Source: a virus. Taken from it: a stretch of 28,670 nt of DNA. The DNA lies in the IMG/VR virus record IMGVR_UViG_3300042367_000346, positions 1 to 28,670 of that record; one strand, 5' to 3'. A model generated the notes under the pieces. It saw nothing but the letters and a program-made list of their open reading frames with translations. It did not search any database and was not told the DNA's origin. Position numbers and translations under genes: made by a program. Below, piece after piece: positions 19,921-28,670 of the stretch (positions are counted from its first letter, which is position 1; each line of letters begins with the position of its first letter).

Positions 19921-22149
19921 ATGGCCAAGGCATCGCCTTTCATCGCGAACCTGAACGCGGGCGAGCTTTCGCCCATGCTCGACGGGCGGGTCGACTACGC
20001 CAAGTACCCGAACGGCGCCAGCAGGCTGGAGAACTTCATCCCCACCGTGCAGGGCCCGCACGTGCGGCGCGGTGGCACGCGGTTCGTCGCCGAGGTCAAG
20101 GCCTCGGCCGCCGGCCGCCCGCTGCTGCAGGTCTTCGAGTTCAGCGTCAGCCAGGCCTACATCGTCGAGTTCGGGAACTTCTATTGCCGGTTCTACACCT
20201 GGGACGCGGTCACGCTGCGGCGCGGTCGCCTTGAGGTGTCGGGTGTTCCCGTTGAAGTCGTCACGCCCTACGCGATCGGCGACCTCTACAACCAGGACGG
20301 CACGCCCCGGCTGCGGTTCGCGCAGTCCGGCGACTTCCTCTACATCGCGCACCCGAGCTATCAGCCCCGGATCCTGCGGCGCCTGACCGCGACCTCGTTC
20401 ACCCTGGTCGTGTTTGAAGGCAAGGGCGGTCCATGGAAATCGCTGAACGACACGGGCACGACGGTCTACGCCAGCGCGGAAACGGGCTCGGGCATCACGC
20501 TGGTCGCTTCGGCCGCGATCTTCCAGGCCGCGCACGTGGGCTCGCTGTTCTTCCTGGAGTCGAAGGACCTGAACGCGATTCCGGCCTGGGAGCCGGGGAA
20601 AGCCATCACGGCCGGCGAGCGGCGGCGCAGCGACGGCAAGACCTACGAGGCCCTGAACTCGGCGCACACTGGCTCCAGCCGCCCCGTGCACAGCGAGGGC
20701 GCGCTGATCGACGGCGACAGCGGTGTGCAGTGGCTCTACCTCGATGCCGGCTACGGCTACGTGCGGATCACGGGCTTCACGTCGACTTCGCAGGTCACCG
20801 CCGACGTGGTCGAGCGGCTGCCCTCTCAGGTGGTGGGCTCTGGCAACGCCACGGCGCGCTGGGCGCATGCGGCATGGTCCGGCGTGGAGGGCTGGCCCTC
20901 GCAGGTGGCGTTCTTCCGCGAGCGGATGTGGTGGGCCCGCGGGCAGGAGGTCTGGGCCTCGGTGTCGGCCGACTTCACCGATTACTCGCCCCGGGTCTTT
21001 AACACGGTCACGGCCGACGCGGCGTTCACGGTCCAGATCAACTCCGGCAAGATCAACGCGGTGCAGTGGCTGGCGCCCGACCGCGACCTGCTGGTGGGCA
21101 CGGCCGGGTGCGAGTTCGCGATCGGCGAGCTCACCAACGGCGAGCCGCTGGGCCCGAACAACCGGCGCTCCAGGGTGGCCAGCGAGTTCGGGTCGAAGGC
21201 CATCCCCCCGGTCAAGAACGGCAAGAGCACCCTGTTCGTGCAGCGCTCCGGCCTGGTGGTGCGCGAAACGTTCTACGACTTCGGCGGCGACGGCTACGAG
21301 TCGAGCGAGACGACGGTCGAGGCCGACCACATCACGCAGACTGGCGTGCTCGACATGGTGTTCGCGCCCGAGCCCACTCCCATCGTGTGGGCCATCCGCG
21401 CGGACGGCGCGCTGATCGGCTTCACATGGAACAACGAGCAGAAGGTCCGCGGCTGGCACCGGCACCCGATCGGCGGCGACGGCGTGGTCGAAAGCCTGGC
21501 CGTGATGCAGGCGGCCGAGGGCGACCGCCACGAGCTCTGGATGGTGGTGCGCCGCACGATCAACGGCGTCACCAAACGCTACGTCGAGTACATGGAGCGG
21601 CCCTGGCGCAAGGGCGATCCGCAGTCGCGGCAGTTCTACGTCGACTCGGGCCTGACCTATGACGGCGCTCCGGCGGCGACGATCTCCGGCCTGGCGCACC
21701 TCGAAGGGCAGACCGTCGACGTGCTGAGCGACGGCGCGCCCCATCCGCAGCGCGTGGTGACGGGCGGTCAGGTCACGCTGCAGCGCCCGGCGGCTGTCGT
21801 GCATGTGGGCCTGCCCTGCCCGTGCCTGTACCGCTCGATGCGCCTGGAAGCCGGCGCCTCCGATGGCACGGCGCAGGGCAAGACGAAGCGGATCCACAAG
21901 GCCGTGCTGCGGTTCCTGAACACCGGCGGCGGGCGCTACGGCGGCGCGGAGAACGCGCTCGACGACCTGCAGTTCCGCACCTCGGCCGACCCGATGGGCG
22001 CGCCGGTTCCGTTGTTTTCTGGCGACAAGGTGGTGTCCTGGCCGGACGGCTACACGACCGACGCCTACATGATGTTCGTGAACGACCAGCCGACCGCGGT
22101 CACGCTGGTGGCGCTGGCGCCGCAGGTGGTCGCGCAGGATGCCCGATGA
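19921..22149 (+). CDS. Tail nozzle protein (tail tubular protein B-like)
   Basis: The 742-aa protein begins ASPFIANLNAGELSPMLDGR, followed by LENFIPTVQGPHVRRGGTRF, a start seen in podovirus nozzle (gp12-like) proteins. The interior is strongly beta-rich, with a Trp-rich stretch SGVEGWPSQVAFFRERMWWARG that recurs in these tail proteins, and GCEFAIGELTNGEPLGPNN. It would form the distal tail tube through which DNA passes. Placement after the adaptor gene and before the ejection protein genes supports the role. The N-terminal half might also bind fibres; none is otherwise seen in the window. The stop overlaps the next start (ATGA). Confidence 0.85.
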   Translation: MAKASPFIANLNAGELSPMLDGRVDYAKYPNGASRLENFIPTVQGPHVRRGGTRFVAEVKASAAGRPLLQVFEFSVSQAYIVEFGNFYCRFYTWDAVTLRRGRLEVSGVPVEVVTPYAIGDLYNQDGTPRLRFAQSGDFLYIAHPSYQPRILRRLTATSFTLVVFEGKGGPWKSLNDTGTTVYASAETGSGITLVASAAIFQAAHVGSLFFLESKDLNAIPAWEPGKAITAGERRRSDGKTYEALNSAHTGSSRPVHSEGALIDGDSGVQWLYLDAGYGYVRITGFTSTSQVTADVVERLPSQVVGSGNATARWAHAAWSGVEGWPSQVAFFRERMWWARGQEVWASVSADFTDYSPRVFNTVTADAAFTVQINSGKINAVQWLAPDRDLLVGTAGCEFAIGELTNGEPLGPNNRRSRVASEFGSKAIPPVKNGKSTLFVQRSGLVVRETFYDFGGDGYESSETTVEADHITQTGVLDMVFAPEPTPIVWAIRADGALIGFTWNNEQKVRGWHRHPIGGDGVVESLAVMQAAEGDRHELWMVVRRTINGVTKRYVEYMERPWRKGDPQSRQFYVDSGLTYDGAPAATISGLAHLEGQTVDVLSDGAPHPQRVVTGGQVTLQRPAAVVHVGLPCPCLYRSMRLEAGASDGTAQGKTKRIHKAVLRFLNTGGGRYGGAENALDDLQFRTSADPMGAPVPLFSGDKVVSWPDGYTTDAYMMFVNDQPTAVTLVALAPQVVAQDAR

Positions 22150-22574
22150 GGATCGAAGCGTTCAGGCCCGAGCACCTGGATCGGCTGCAGCTGCAGCCGG
22201 CGCAGGCTTATTTCGAGCAGCAGTTCTCGCAGCCGGGCTACGCGAGCATGCTCTCCAATGGCCCGGCCTTCACGGCGCTCGACGGCGACGTGGTGCTGGG
22301 CTGCGGCGGCGCGGCCGAACTGTGGGGTGACCGGGCTTGCGTGTGGTCGCTGCTCTCTGACCGCGCCGGCCCGCACATGATGGCCATCACCCGGGCCGTG
22401 CGCGGGTTCATCCTGCAGCTGCCGTACCGCAGAATCGAGGCCTTGGTCGACCGGGAGTTCGAGGCCGGTCACCGATGGGCGCGCCTGCTGGGCTTCGAGT
22501 GCGAGACGCCGGGCGGCATGCGCAGGTTCACGCCCGATGGGCGCGACGTGAGTCTCTACGCGAGGGTCAGGTAA
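22146..22574 (+). CDS. GNAT-like protein in the internal virion protein A (gp13-like) position
   Basis: The 142-aa product begins MRIEAFRPEHLDRLQLQPAQ and ends with ALVDREFEAGHRWARLLGFEC followed by a small strand, a pattern of GNAT-fold phage proteins related to T7 gp13. A canonical acetyl-CoA loop (Q/R-x-x-G-x-G/A) is not evident, so it may have lost acetyltransferase activity and act in virion maturation, as T7 gp13 does. It overlaps both neighbours by one to four bases, sitting between nozzle and gp14-like genes exactly as in T7. Enzymatic activity is unproven. Confidence 0.7.
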   Translation: MRIEAFRPEHLDRLQLQPAQAYFEQQFSQPGYASMLSNGPAFTALDGDVVLGCGGAAELWGDRACVWSLLSDRAGPHMMAITRAVRGFILQLPYRRIEALVDREFEAGHRWARLLGFECETPGGMRRFTPDGRDVSLYARVR

Positions 22575-23017
22575 TGAGTGGATTCGAGATCGCCATCCTG
22601 GCGGCGTCCGCGGCCATGTCGGCTGGCGCTGCCGTCTACTCCGGGCAGCAGCAGAAAAACGCGGCCGAGGCCGAGGTGACGCGCGTGCGCCAGGCGGCCG
22701 ACGTGTCGTTGCGCGATGCGACGGCGCAGGACGAGCAGTTCCGCCAGGACATCCGCCGGCGCATCGGCCTGCAGGTGGCGTCCAGCGCCGAAGCCGGGGC
22801 GGGCCTCAACGCCGACAGCCTGCGCGAGTCGATCTACGGCGCCGAGATGGACTCGGCCGCCATCCGCTACGGCGCCATGAGCCGAGAGCAGGCGCTGAAC
22901 GACCAGGCCAACATCCGGTCATGGGAGGGGCGCGGCGCGAAGACGGCCGGCTACCTGAACGCGGCGAGCTCTCTGCTCAACTCCGGCTCCAGCTACTACA
23001 GCCGCAAGACGAGGTAA
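22574..23017 (+). CDS. Internal virion (ejection) protein, gp14-like
   Basis: The first 25 residues form a hydrophobic Ala/Gly-rich segment (IAILAASAAMSAGAAVYSG), then a long charged helix (NAAEAEVTRVRQAADVSLRD, DEQFRQDIRRRIGLQ), then VASSAEAGAGLNADSLRESIYG and a Ser/Asn/Tyr-rich tail. This matches the T7 gp14-type internal virion proteins, which leave the capsid during infection and help build a channel across the cell envelope; the hydrophobic segment could insert in the outer membrane. Length 147 aa. The ATG overlaps the previous stop by 1 bp; a longer upstream frame is a shadow. Confidence 0.85.
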   Translation: MSGFEIAILAASAAMSAGAAVYSGQQQKNAAEAEVTRVRQAADVSLRDATAQDEQFRQDIRRRIGLQVASSAEAGAGLNADSLRESIYGAEMDSAAIRYGAMSREQALNDQANIRSWEGRGAKTAGYLNAASSLLNSGSSYYSRKTR

Positions 23018-23020
23018 GGC

Positions 23021-25648
23021 ATGGCCCGCATCCCGGTCTACGAGCGCCGCATCGCGCAGGAAAGCAACGCGCCGATCGCGCGTGTCGGCGCCAGCCCTGT
23101 CGCGGCGGCGCTCCAGAACCTGGGGCAGGCCGGCATGCAGGCGGTCGACCGCGTGATGGCAGCCGACCAGGCGGCGGCCGAGCGGGCCCTGCGCGAGCAG
23201 GACAAGGCCCGCCGCGATGCCGAGGAACTGGACAAGGCGCAGGTGCCGAACCTGCTTGCGACCGGGCAGGTGTACTGGCAGCAGCGCGAAAACGAGCGTC
23301 TCCAGGCGTGGCGCGTTGGCGACCCGGACATGCGCGAGCAGATCGGGAAGGATGTCGACAAGTGGGTCGAGGAATCCACGAAGGGCATGAACACCCCGGC
23401 CGGGAAGCGCTACTTCCAGGAGCACGCGGCGCGCATCAAGGCCCGGCTGCAGACGGACGCCTACAGCCACCAACTCAGGGCCACGGCCGAGAAGGTGAAC
23501 GCCGAGAACGTGGTGGGCGAGGACAACGACGAGATCCTCGTCACGCAGTCGTGGCGCGACCCGAAGGCCGTGGCCGAGATCATCGCGCGGCGCGTGGAGC
23601 CGCTGCTGGCCCGCTCCGACATCGGCGAGGGCGAGAAGATCAAGCAGGCGCAGCGCATCAAGCAGCGCATGCTGCTGGCCCGCGAGCGTGCGTTCGTGGA
23701 AAACGACCCGAGCACTTGGCTGCGCGAGAACGGCTTTGCGACCACCCGCAAGGGCGAGCCTGGCGCCATGCGGTTCGGCGACGTGTGGAAGGCGCTGATC
23801 CAGCAGGAGTCCGGCGGCAGGCAGTCGGCTGTGTCACCGAAGGGCGCCATCGGCGTCGCGCAGGTCATGCCCGACACTGCGCCCGAGGCTGCGCGCCTTG
23901 CGGGCCTGCCGTTCGACGAGCAGCGCTACCGCAACGATGCCGCCTACAACGAGGCGCTCGGCCGGGCCTACTTCGAGAAGCAGCTGTCGGACTTCGGCGG
24001 CGACTACGCCAAGGCGCTGGCGGCCTACAACGGCGGTCCCGGGCGGCTGCGCAAGGCGCTGGCCGATGCTGGCCCTGGTGGCGACTGGCTGTCGAGAATG
24101 CCCGCCGAGACGCGCAACTACGTCGCGGCGATCACCAAGGCCGCCGGCCCCGGCGATTCAGCCCCGGCCGCGGAGGAGCCGCCGTCCGGCCGGCTGTCGG
24201 CCACTGCGGCGCAACTGGACCCCGACGCTGTCCGAACCCTGCGCGGCAATGCCGAAACCCGGGTGGCGCAGCAGTCGTCGCTGGCGCGCGCCGAAGGCGT
24301 CCGGCTGGTCGGCGACCTGATGGCGGGCCACAAGGACGGCCGCGTCGAGCCGGCGCCGCTGGGCATGGACTACTTCGACCAGACCTTCGGCCCCGATGGC
24401 GCGCGGGCCTATGCGGAGTACCGGCAGTCGCGCGAGATGGGCAGCGACATCGCGTCGTTCCGCACGGCCCCGGTGCAGGAGATCGAGGCCGCTGTGGTGG
24501 CGGCGACGCCCGCTGTGGGGCAGGGCTACGCGGCGGCTGATGCCCGCCAGCAGACGCTGCGGCAGGCGGCCGCCTCTGTCCTGCGGCAACGCGAGGCCGA
24601 CCCGGTCACCTACGCGGCGGCGACCAGCCCGGCCGTGCAGCGGCTGATGCAGCAGGTGGCGCAGACGCAGGACCCGGAAGAGCGCAAGCGCGCCAACGAG
24701 AAGCTGATCGAGGCGAGCCTGGCCGAGCAGCAGCGGCTGGGCATCCAGGCGCCGCGCATCCTGTCGCCGGCCATGGCCGACCGCTGGCAGGCGCAGGCGA
24801 TGAAGGCCGCGCGGCCCGAGGACTCGGCGAACCTGATCGCGGCGCTCGAGATGGAGTACGGGCGGCACTTCCCGCGCGTGTTCAACGAACTGGCGCGCGA
24901 GGGCAAGGTGAGCAGCGAACTGCTGATCATCCCGAACCTGCCGGCGCAGGCCGCGCGCGAGACCGTCTCGCGCTTGGCGCGCGTGAAGGAGTCCGATCTC
25001 GCGGCATCGGTGCCGGCAGACTCGCAGCGCGTGGTGAAGGATCGCGCGCAGGAGGCCGTCGTCGACTTCGTTCGCACCATCCCGTTCATGGGTGAGCAGT
25101 CAGTCGGGATGGTCGGCAGCTACGAGCAGATGATCCGCAAGATGGCCTACGAGCAGGTAGGCCAAGGCGCATCAGCGGACGACGCTGTCGAGCGGGCCCG
25201 ACGCATGCTGCTGGGCCACTACGAGTTCCGCGACACCGTTCGCATCCCGCGCGGCGTCGACTGGAGCAAGGTGCGCAAGGGCATGGGTGAGATGGTCGAC
25301 AAGGATCTGGCAGACATCGACGTGCCAGCCGACCTTGCCGGCGCCCGCACGCCGGAGCAGGCCCGCGCGACCTTCACCAGCGTCGTGAAGGCCCGGCCGC
25401 TGTGGCACACCACCGACGACGACACCGGCGTGCGCCTGTTCGTGGTGCGAGAAGACGGCGTGAAAATGCCCGTGACGAAGGCCGGCCGGCCCGTGACCTA
25501 CACATGGGAGCAGCTGCAGGCCGTGCCCGAGCGCAAGCTCTCGGCCTTGCCGCGCACCGGCGAGGAGTTCCGGCAGCAGCTGGGCCGTGAGCCGACCATG
25601 CTTGACCAGGACCGTCTCGCCTACGAGCGGTTGAGAAACACCCGCTGA
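23021..25648 (+). CDS. Internal virion protein with lytic transglycosylase domain (gp16-like)
   Basis: The 875-aa ejection protein carries a soluble lytic transglycosylase (SLT) domain at about residues 252-372: catalytic Glu263 in ALIQQESGG, GAIGVAQVMP (276-285), AAYNGGPGRL (334-343) and ETRNYV (363-368). It would cut peptidoglycan locally so the DNA channel can pass the periplasm. The N-terminal 250 residues are charged and helical; the C-terminal 500 residues are Ala/Arg/Gln-rich helical repeats, as in T7 gp15/gp16. The start is preceded by GAGGTAAGG and lies 3 bp after the gp14-like stop. A further giant gene follows after 10 bp. Confidence 0.9.
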   Translation: MARIPVYERRIAQESNAPIARVGASPVAAALQNLGQAGMQAVDRVMAADQAAAERALREQDKARRDAEELDKAQVPNLLATGQVYWQQRENERLQAWRVGDPDMREQIGKDVDKWVEESTKGMNTPAGKRYFQEHAARIKARLQTDAYSHQLRATAEKVNAENVVGEDNDEILVTQSWRDPKAVAEIIARRVEPLLARSDIGEGEKIKQAQRIKQRMLLARERAFVENDPSTWLRENGFATTRKGEPGAMRFGDVWKALIQQESGGRQSAVSPKGAIGVAQVMPDTAPEAARLAGLPFDEQRYRNDAAYNEALGRAYFEKQLSDFGGDYAKALAAYNGGPGRLRKALADAGPGGDWLSRMPAETRNYVAAITKAAGPGDSAPAAEEPPSGRLSATAAQLDPDAVRTLRGNAETRVAQQSSLARAEGVRLVGDLMAGHKDGRVEPAPLGMDYFDQTFGPDGARAYAEYRQSREMGSDIASFRTAPVQEIEAAVVAATPAVGQGYAAADARQQTLRQAAASVLRQREADPVTYAAATSPAVQRLMQQVAQTQDPEERKRANEKLIEASLAEQQRLGIQAPRILSPAMADRWQAQAMKAARPEDSANLIAALEMEYGRHFPRVFNELAREGKVSSELLIIPNLPAQAARETVSRLARVKESDLAASVPADSQRVVKDRAQEAVVDFVRTIPFMGEQSVGMVGSYEQMIRKMAYEQVGQGASADDAVERARRMLLGHYEFRDTVRIPRGVDWSKVRKGMGEMVDKDLADIDVPADLAGARTPEQARATFTSVVKARPLWHTTDDDTGVRLFVVREDGVKMPVTKAGRPVTYTWEQLQAVPERKLSALPRTGEEFRQQLGREPTMLDQDRLAYERLRNTR

Positions 25649-25658
25649 AGGGGGCACC

Positions 25659-28600
25659 GTGCCGCTGTATCTGGGAACCGACGAAGCCGGCACGACCGGC
25701 GCATCGCTGCAGGAGTTCGCGCCTACCTTCGGCCAGAAGATGAGCGCCGCGACGCGCGAGGCGTGGCTGGAGTCCTACGGGCCGGTGGCGACCGACTTCG
25801 TGCGGTCGCGCATGACCGAAGACAAGCGCCGCATCACGGCGGCCGAGGCAGAGGCCATCCGCCAGGATCGCGGCGGCGGCGTTAGCATGGTGCTGAAGCC
25901 GAAGGACAACGAGTACACGGCCGGCCAGTGGGCGACGATCGTCGATCGCCAGCGCGAGCTCGCGGCGGTGAAGGACGTTCGTGAGCGCACCCCGTGGGAG
26001 CTTGGTTCGGTCGCCCGCGGTGCCGCGATGTTCGGCGCCGGCATCGTGGACCCGATCAACCTGGCGACGGCCTTCGTGCCGTGGACCCGCACCATCGGCG
26101 CCATGCGGGGCACGGTTGCGACAGCCCAGACCGGCGCGACGCTGGGCGCCAGGACGGGCGCGCGCGCTGCTGTCGGCGCGGTGGATGGCGGCATCTCGAC
26201 GCTGGCGCTGGAGCCGTTCTACTACGCGGGCCGGCAGGCGCTCGGCGACGACTACGACGCGGTCGACTCGATGGCGAACATCGCGTTCGGCACGGCGTTC
26301 GGCGGCGGCGTGCACGTGATCGGCGGCGCGGCCGGCGATGCCTGGAGGGCGTGGCGCGCCAGGCCGGGCATGATCACGCCGGACCCGATGCGCGATGTTG
26401 TTTCCGCGCCACAGGGCGCCATCGTCGGCAACGAGACGCGCGTGCGGGTGGGCAACGAGTACGAGCCCGCGCGCTGGACGTTGGTGGAAGCCGACACGCT
26501 GCAGGCCACGGTCGACAAGGCCGACAACCAGTTCCGCGACCGCTCGCGCCCGGCATACCAGGCCGAGATCCAGCAGCGGGCCAACAACCTCGACCCGGCG
26601 CTGGTGCTGGCCGACTCACCCGTCATGGACATCGGCGCGCCCACGCTGGCGGCTGACGGGCGCATCGTCGGCGGCAACGGGCGCACGCTGTTCATCACGC
26701 GCGCCTACGAGATCGGCAAGGCCGGCGAGTACCGCGCCGAGTTGGAGCGGCGCCTCGCCGATCTCGGCATCGACCCGGACGCGGTGCGCAACATGCAGCG
26801 GCCGGTGCTGGTGCGCCAGTTCTCGCGCGCGGTCGACGTGAAGCGCGCGGCGATGCTGTCCAACGAGGGCGGTGCCACCGTCATGAGCCCGCTCGAACAG
26901 TCGAAGGTCGACTCCGAGCGGCTGGGCGACGCGCGGCTGCAGGTTGCGCAGGATGGCGCCTTGGACGGCGCCGAGAACCGGCCGGCGATCCGCAAGTGGG
27001 TCGAGTCGATGCCCGAGAACCAGCGCAACGCGGTCATGGACTCGGACGGCCGTTTGTCGCCCGAGGGACAGCGCCGGCTGTCGAACGCGATGCTGTTCCG
27101 GGCCTACGGCGACTCGCCCGTGCTGGGCCGGCTGGTCGAGGCCATGGACCCCGGCAGCCGGAACCTGGCGAGCGCCATCGGCCGCACGGCGCCGGTCGTG
27201 GCGAACATGCGCGCGGAGATCGCGGCGGGCAACCTGCACCCGCTGGACCTGGCCGCCGACCTGCAGCAGGCCGTCGAGAAGTTCAACCAGCTGCGCGAGC
27301 AGGGCGCGCGCGTCGCCGACTACCTGGCCCAGGTAGATGCCTTCGGCGATGGCCTCACGCCCGAGGCGCTGATGCTGCTGGAGTTCATCGGCCGCAACAT
27401 CCAGAGCCCGCGCCGCCTGATGGACGGCATCACCGGCTTCGTCGACCGCCTGACCGCGGCCGGCAACCCGAAGCAGACCGACATGTTCGGCGATGCCGTG
27501 GCGCCGGACAAAGGCGCGCTCCTGCAAGACGCCATCCGCGCTGCCGAGTCCGCCCCCGAGACGGCGGCCGAGGTGGCGGCATCCCTGGCCCCGGAAACCC
27601 GCGAGGCTGTCCTGCGCGCGGCCGTGGCGCAGTCCGTGGACGGGCGCGCGGTCGATGTGGACGCCATCGTCGGCATGGACCCGGGCCGGCGGACCACGAC
27701 GATCGAGGACGTGGAAGCGGCGATGGACCGCAACGTCTCGCCGGACGAGCAGCCACTGGCCGACGTGGAGTCCGCGCGCGCGGTCGAGGAGCGCAACGCT
27801 GCGGCGCCGAAGTGGCAGGCGCTGGAAGCGGCCGACCAGGCGCAGGCCGAGGCCGACGCGGCGCTGGGCGATGTGGTGAAGGCGGGGGAGCAGGCGTTTA
27901 AGTACTCTCGCGGCGAGGCGCCGGGCCAGAAGAAGGCGACGCTGTGGCAGGGCACCACCGCCCGCTTTGCGCCCGAGGAAGGCGCGCCGCTGGGCCGGTT
28001 CCGCTGGGACATGATCAACTCTGAGGGCGGCGAGCAGGCGCAGGCGTTCGGCTATGGCCACTACCTCGCGCAGCAGGCCTGGATCTCGCAGACGCGCTAC
28101 CGGGAGAGGTTGATCGGGCGCAAGAAGAGCGTGGTCACTTCCTTCGCCATCCCGGACGGCTCTGGCGGGGTGCTCACGCTGGACCCGTTTAAGACCGACC
28201 CGGCTTGGGTGCTCGCCGATGGAACGATCGTCCATGAAAGCCAGAACGACTTGCGGTTGGCGATGCTGGCTGCCGCGATCGCGCAGGTGCGCCTGCAGGG
28301 CTACGCCAAGGCTCGACAAACACTTGAGGCGATCCTTCGCGGCAACAAGGAAGCCGTCAGCAGAAGGCTTGCGGATATCGACAAGGTAAACGCCGGGCGT
28401 CGCGCCGAGATGGTCGACGCGACACCAGAGCGGCTGGCTGTTCTGCAGCGCGATATAAACGACTCGGCAAACTTCCGAGAGAAGCTGCTGGCCGGTCTTG
28501 AGAACGACGCGGCGCTTCTGGCTGCGCTGGACGAGGTGACTGTTGCGGCCTCGCCGACCACCAAAGTCGACGCCAATGGAAACACAGAAGTGTTTCTTGG

Positions 28601-28670
28601 CAATACATCCCTTGGCACCTATCGGGACGCGTCTCCAGAGCTTGCGATTTCGATGGCCAAGAACGACGCG
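25659..28670 (+). CDS. Giant polyvalent virion protein with DdrB-like ParB domain (partial, runs off the right edge)
   Basis: At least 1004 codons from a GTG with AAGGGGG 4 nt upstream; the frame stays open to the edge. Residues 100-235 hold hydrophobic Gly/Ala-rich stretches (LGSVARGAAMFGAGIVDPIN; NIAFGTAFGGGVHVIGG) typical of large ejected proteins. Residues about 255-600 match the DdrB-like ParB superfamily domain (VMDIGAPTLAADGRIVGGNG, with DGRIVGGNGRT at 333-343; QFSRAVDVKRAAMLSNEGG). An Ala/Glu-rich linker follows, then WQGT (763-766) and SEGGEQAQAFGYGHYLAQ (ending at 805), a pattern recalling ADP-ribosyltransferase-like domains of polyvalent proteins. Its place after the ejection genes suggests it is injected with the DNA to counter host defences or modify host targets (inference). 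Confidence 0.85.
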   Translation, partial: MPLYLGTDEAGTTGASLQEFAPTFGQKMSAATREAWLESYGPVATDFVRSRMTEDKRRITAAEAEAIRQDRGGGVSMVLKPKDNEYTAGQWATIVDRQRELAAVKDVRERTPWELGSVARGAAMFGAGIVDPINLATAFVPWTRTIGAMRGTVATAQTGATLGARTGARAAVGAVDGGISTLALEPFYYAGRQALGDDYDAVDSMANIAFGTAFGGGVHVIGGAAGDAWRAWRARPGMITPDPMRDVVSAPQGAIVGNETRVRVGNEYEPARWTLVEADTLQATVDKADNQFRDRSRPAYQAEIQQRANNLDPALVLADSPVMDIGAPTLAADGRIVGGNGRTLFITRAYEIGKAGEYRAELERRLADLGIDPDAVRNMQRPVLVRQFSRAVDVKRAAMLSNEGGATVMSPLEQSKVDSERLGDARLQVAQDGALDGAENRPAIRKWVESMPENQRNAVMDSDGRLSPEGQRRLSNAMLFRAYGDSPVLGRLVEAMDPGSRNLASAIGRTAPVVANMRAEIAAGNLHPLDLAADLQQAVEKFNQLREQGARVADYLAQVDAFGDGLTPEALMLLEFIGRNIQSPRRLMDGITGFVDRLTAAGNPKQTDMFGDAVAPDKGALLQDAIRAAESAPETAAEVAASLAPETREAVLRAAVAQSVDGRAVDVDAIVGMDPGRRTTTIEDVEAAMDRNVSPDEQPLADVESARAVEERNAAAPKWQALEAADQAQAEADAALGDVVKAGEQAFKYSRGEAPGQKKATLWQGTTARFAPEEGAPLGRFRWDMINSEGGEQAQAFGYGHYLAQQAWISQTRYRERLIGRKKSVVTSFAIPDGSGGVLTLDPFKTDPAWVLADGTIVHESQNDLRLAMLAAAIAQVRLQGYAKARQTLEAILRGNKEAVSRRLADIDKVNAGRRAEMVDATPERLAVLQRDINDSANFREKLLAGLENDAALLAALDEVTVAASPTTKVDANGNTEVFLGNTSLGTYRDASPELAISMAKNDA

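Noticed and set aside
19642-21897. Minus-strand frame of 751 codons opposite the nozzle gene
   Set aside because: Antisense shadow in high-GC DNA. Composition is dominated by Arg, Val, His and Asp without domain features.
26616-28319. Minus-strand frame of 567 codons opposite the polyvalent gene
   Set aside because: The plus-strand frame encodes a recognisable DdrB-like ParB domain. The antisense frame shows no family signature.
1-28670. tRNA genes, rRNA and insertion sequences
   Set aside because: No cloverleaf-like T-loop/anticodon patterns, rRNA segments, transposase motifs or terminal inverted repeats were noticed. A tRNAscan or IS search was not possible here.

Overview
The window looks like part of a tailed (podovirus-type) bacteriophage or prophage from a high-GC host, most likely a betaproteobacterium of the Burkholderiales. 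The reasons are the high GC of nearly all genes, dense packing with 1-8 bp start/stop overlaps, and a virion gene order matching Bordetella phage BPP-1: portal, Bbp19-like protein, scaffold, capsid, Bbp16-like cement protein. The host assignment is inference. Both window edges cut through genes. No integrase, lysis genes, tRNA, CRISPR array or diversity-generating retroelement is visible.

Leftward arm (1-3803, minus strand): an early recombination operon, read right to left. It holds a YqaJ/lambda-type exonuclease, an inserted HNH endonuclease, a RecT annealing protein, a small HTH_17 (excisionase-like) protein, a winged-helix-like protein, two unknown small proteins, and a HTH protein cut by the window edge. 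Its leader carries a likely intrinsic terminator before the exonuclease.

Control region (3804-4080): two divergent sigma-70-type promoters appear to share one palindromic -35 hexamer. A near-palindromic operator covers the rightward -10.

Rightward early region (4081-10352): a Cro-like regulator, a DUF4406 protein, a zinc-ribbon-like peptide, an SF2 helicase, several small unknown proteins (two with a membrane segment), a VRR-NUC nuclease, and a large Toprim/SF3 primase-helicase. After the primase come GGCACAAG iteron-like repeats and an AT-rich patch, a candidate replication origin. A ParB-DNA methyltransferase fusion follows.

Late region (11917-28670): small and large terminase, portal, small proteins, scaffold, major capsid, cement protein, a fibre-like protein, tail tube/nozzle proteins, then ejection proteins (gp13-like, gp14-like, a gp16-like transglycosylase) and a giant, truncated polyvalent protein with a DdrB-like ParB domain and a possible ADP-ribosyltransferase-like segment.

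A 12-bp box, GTTG(A/T)GATT followed by pyrimidines, recurs at four intergenic control regions and suggests a shared phage regulon. This is the least explained signal in the window.
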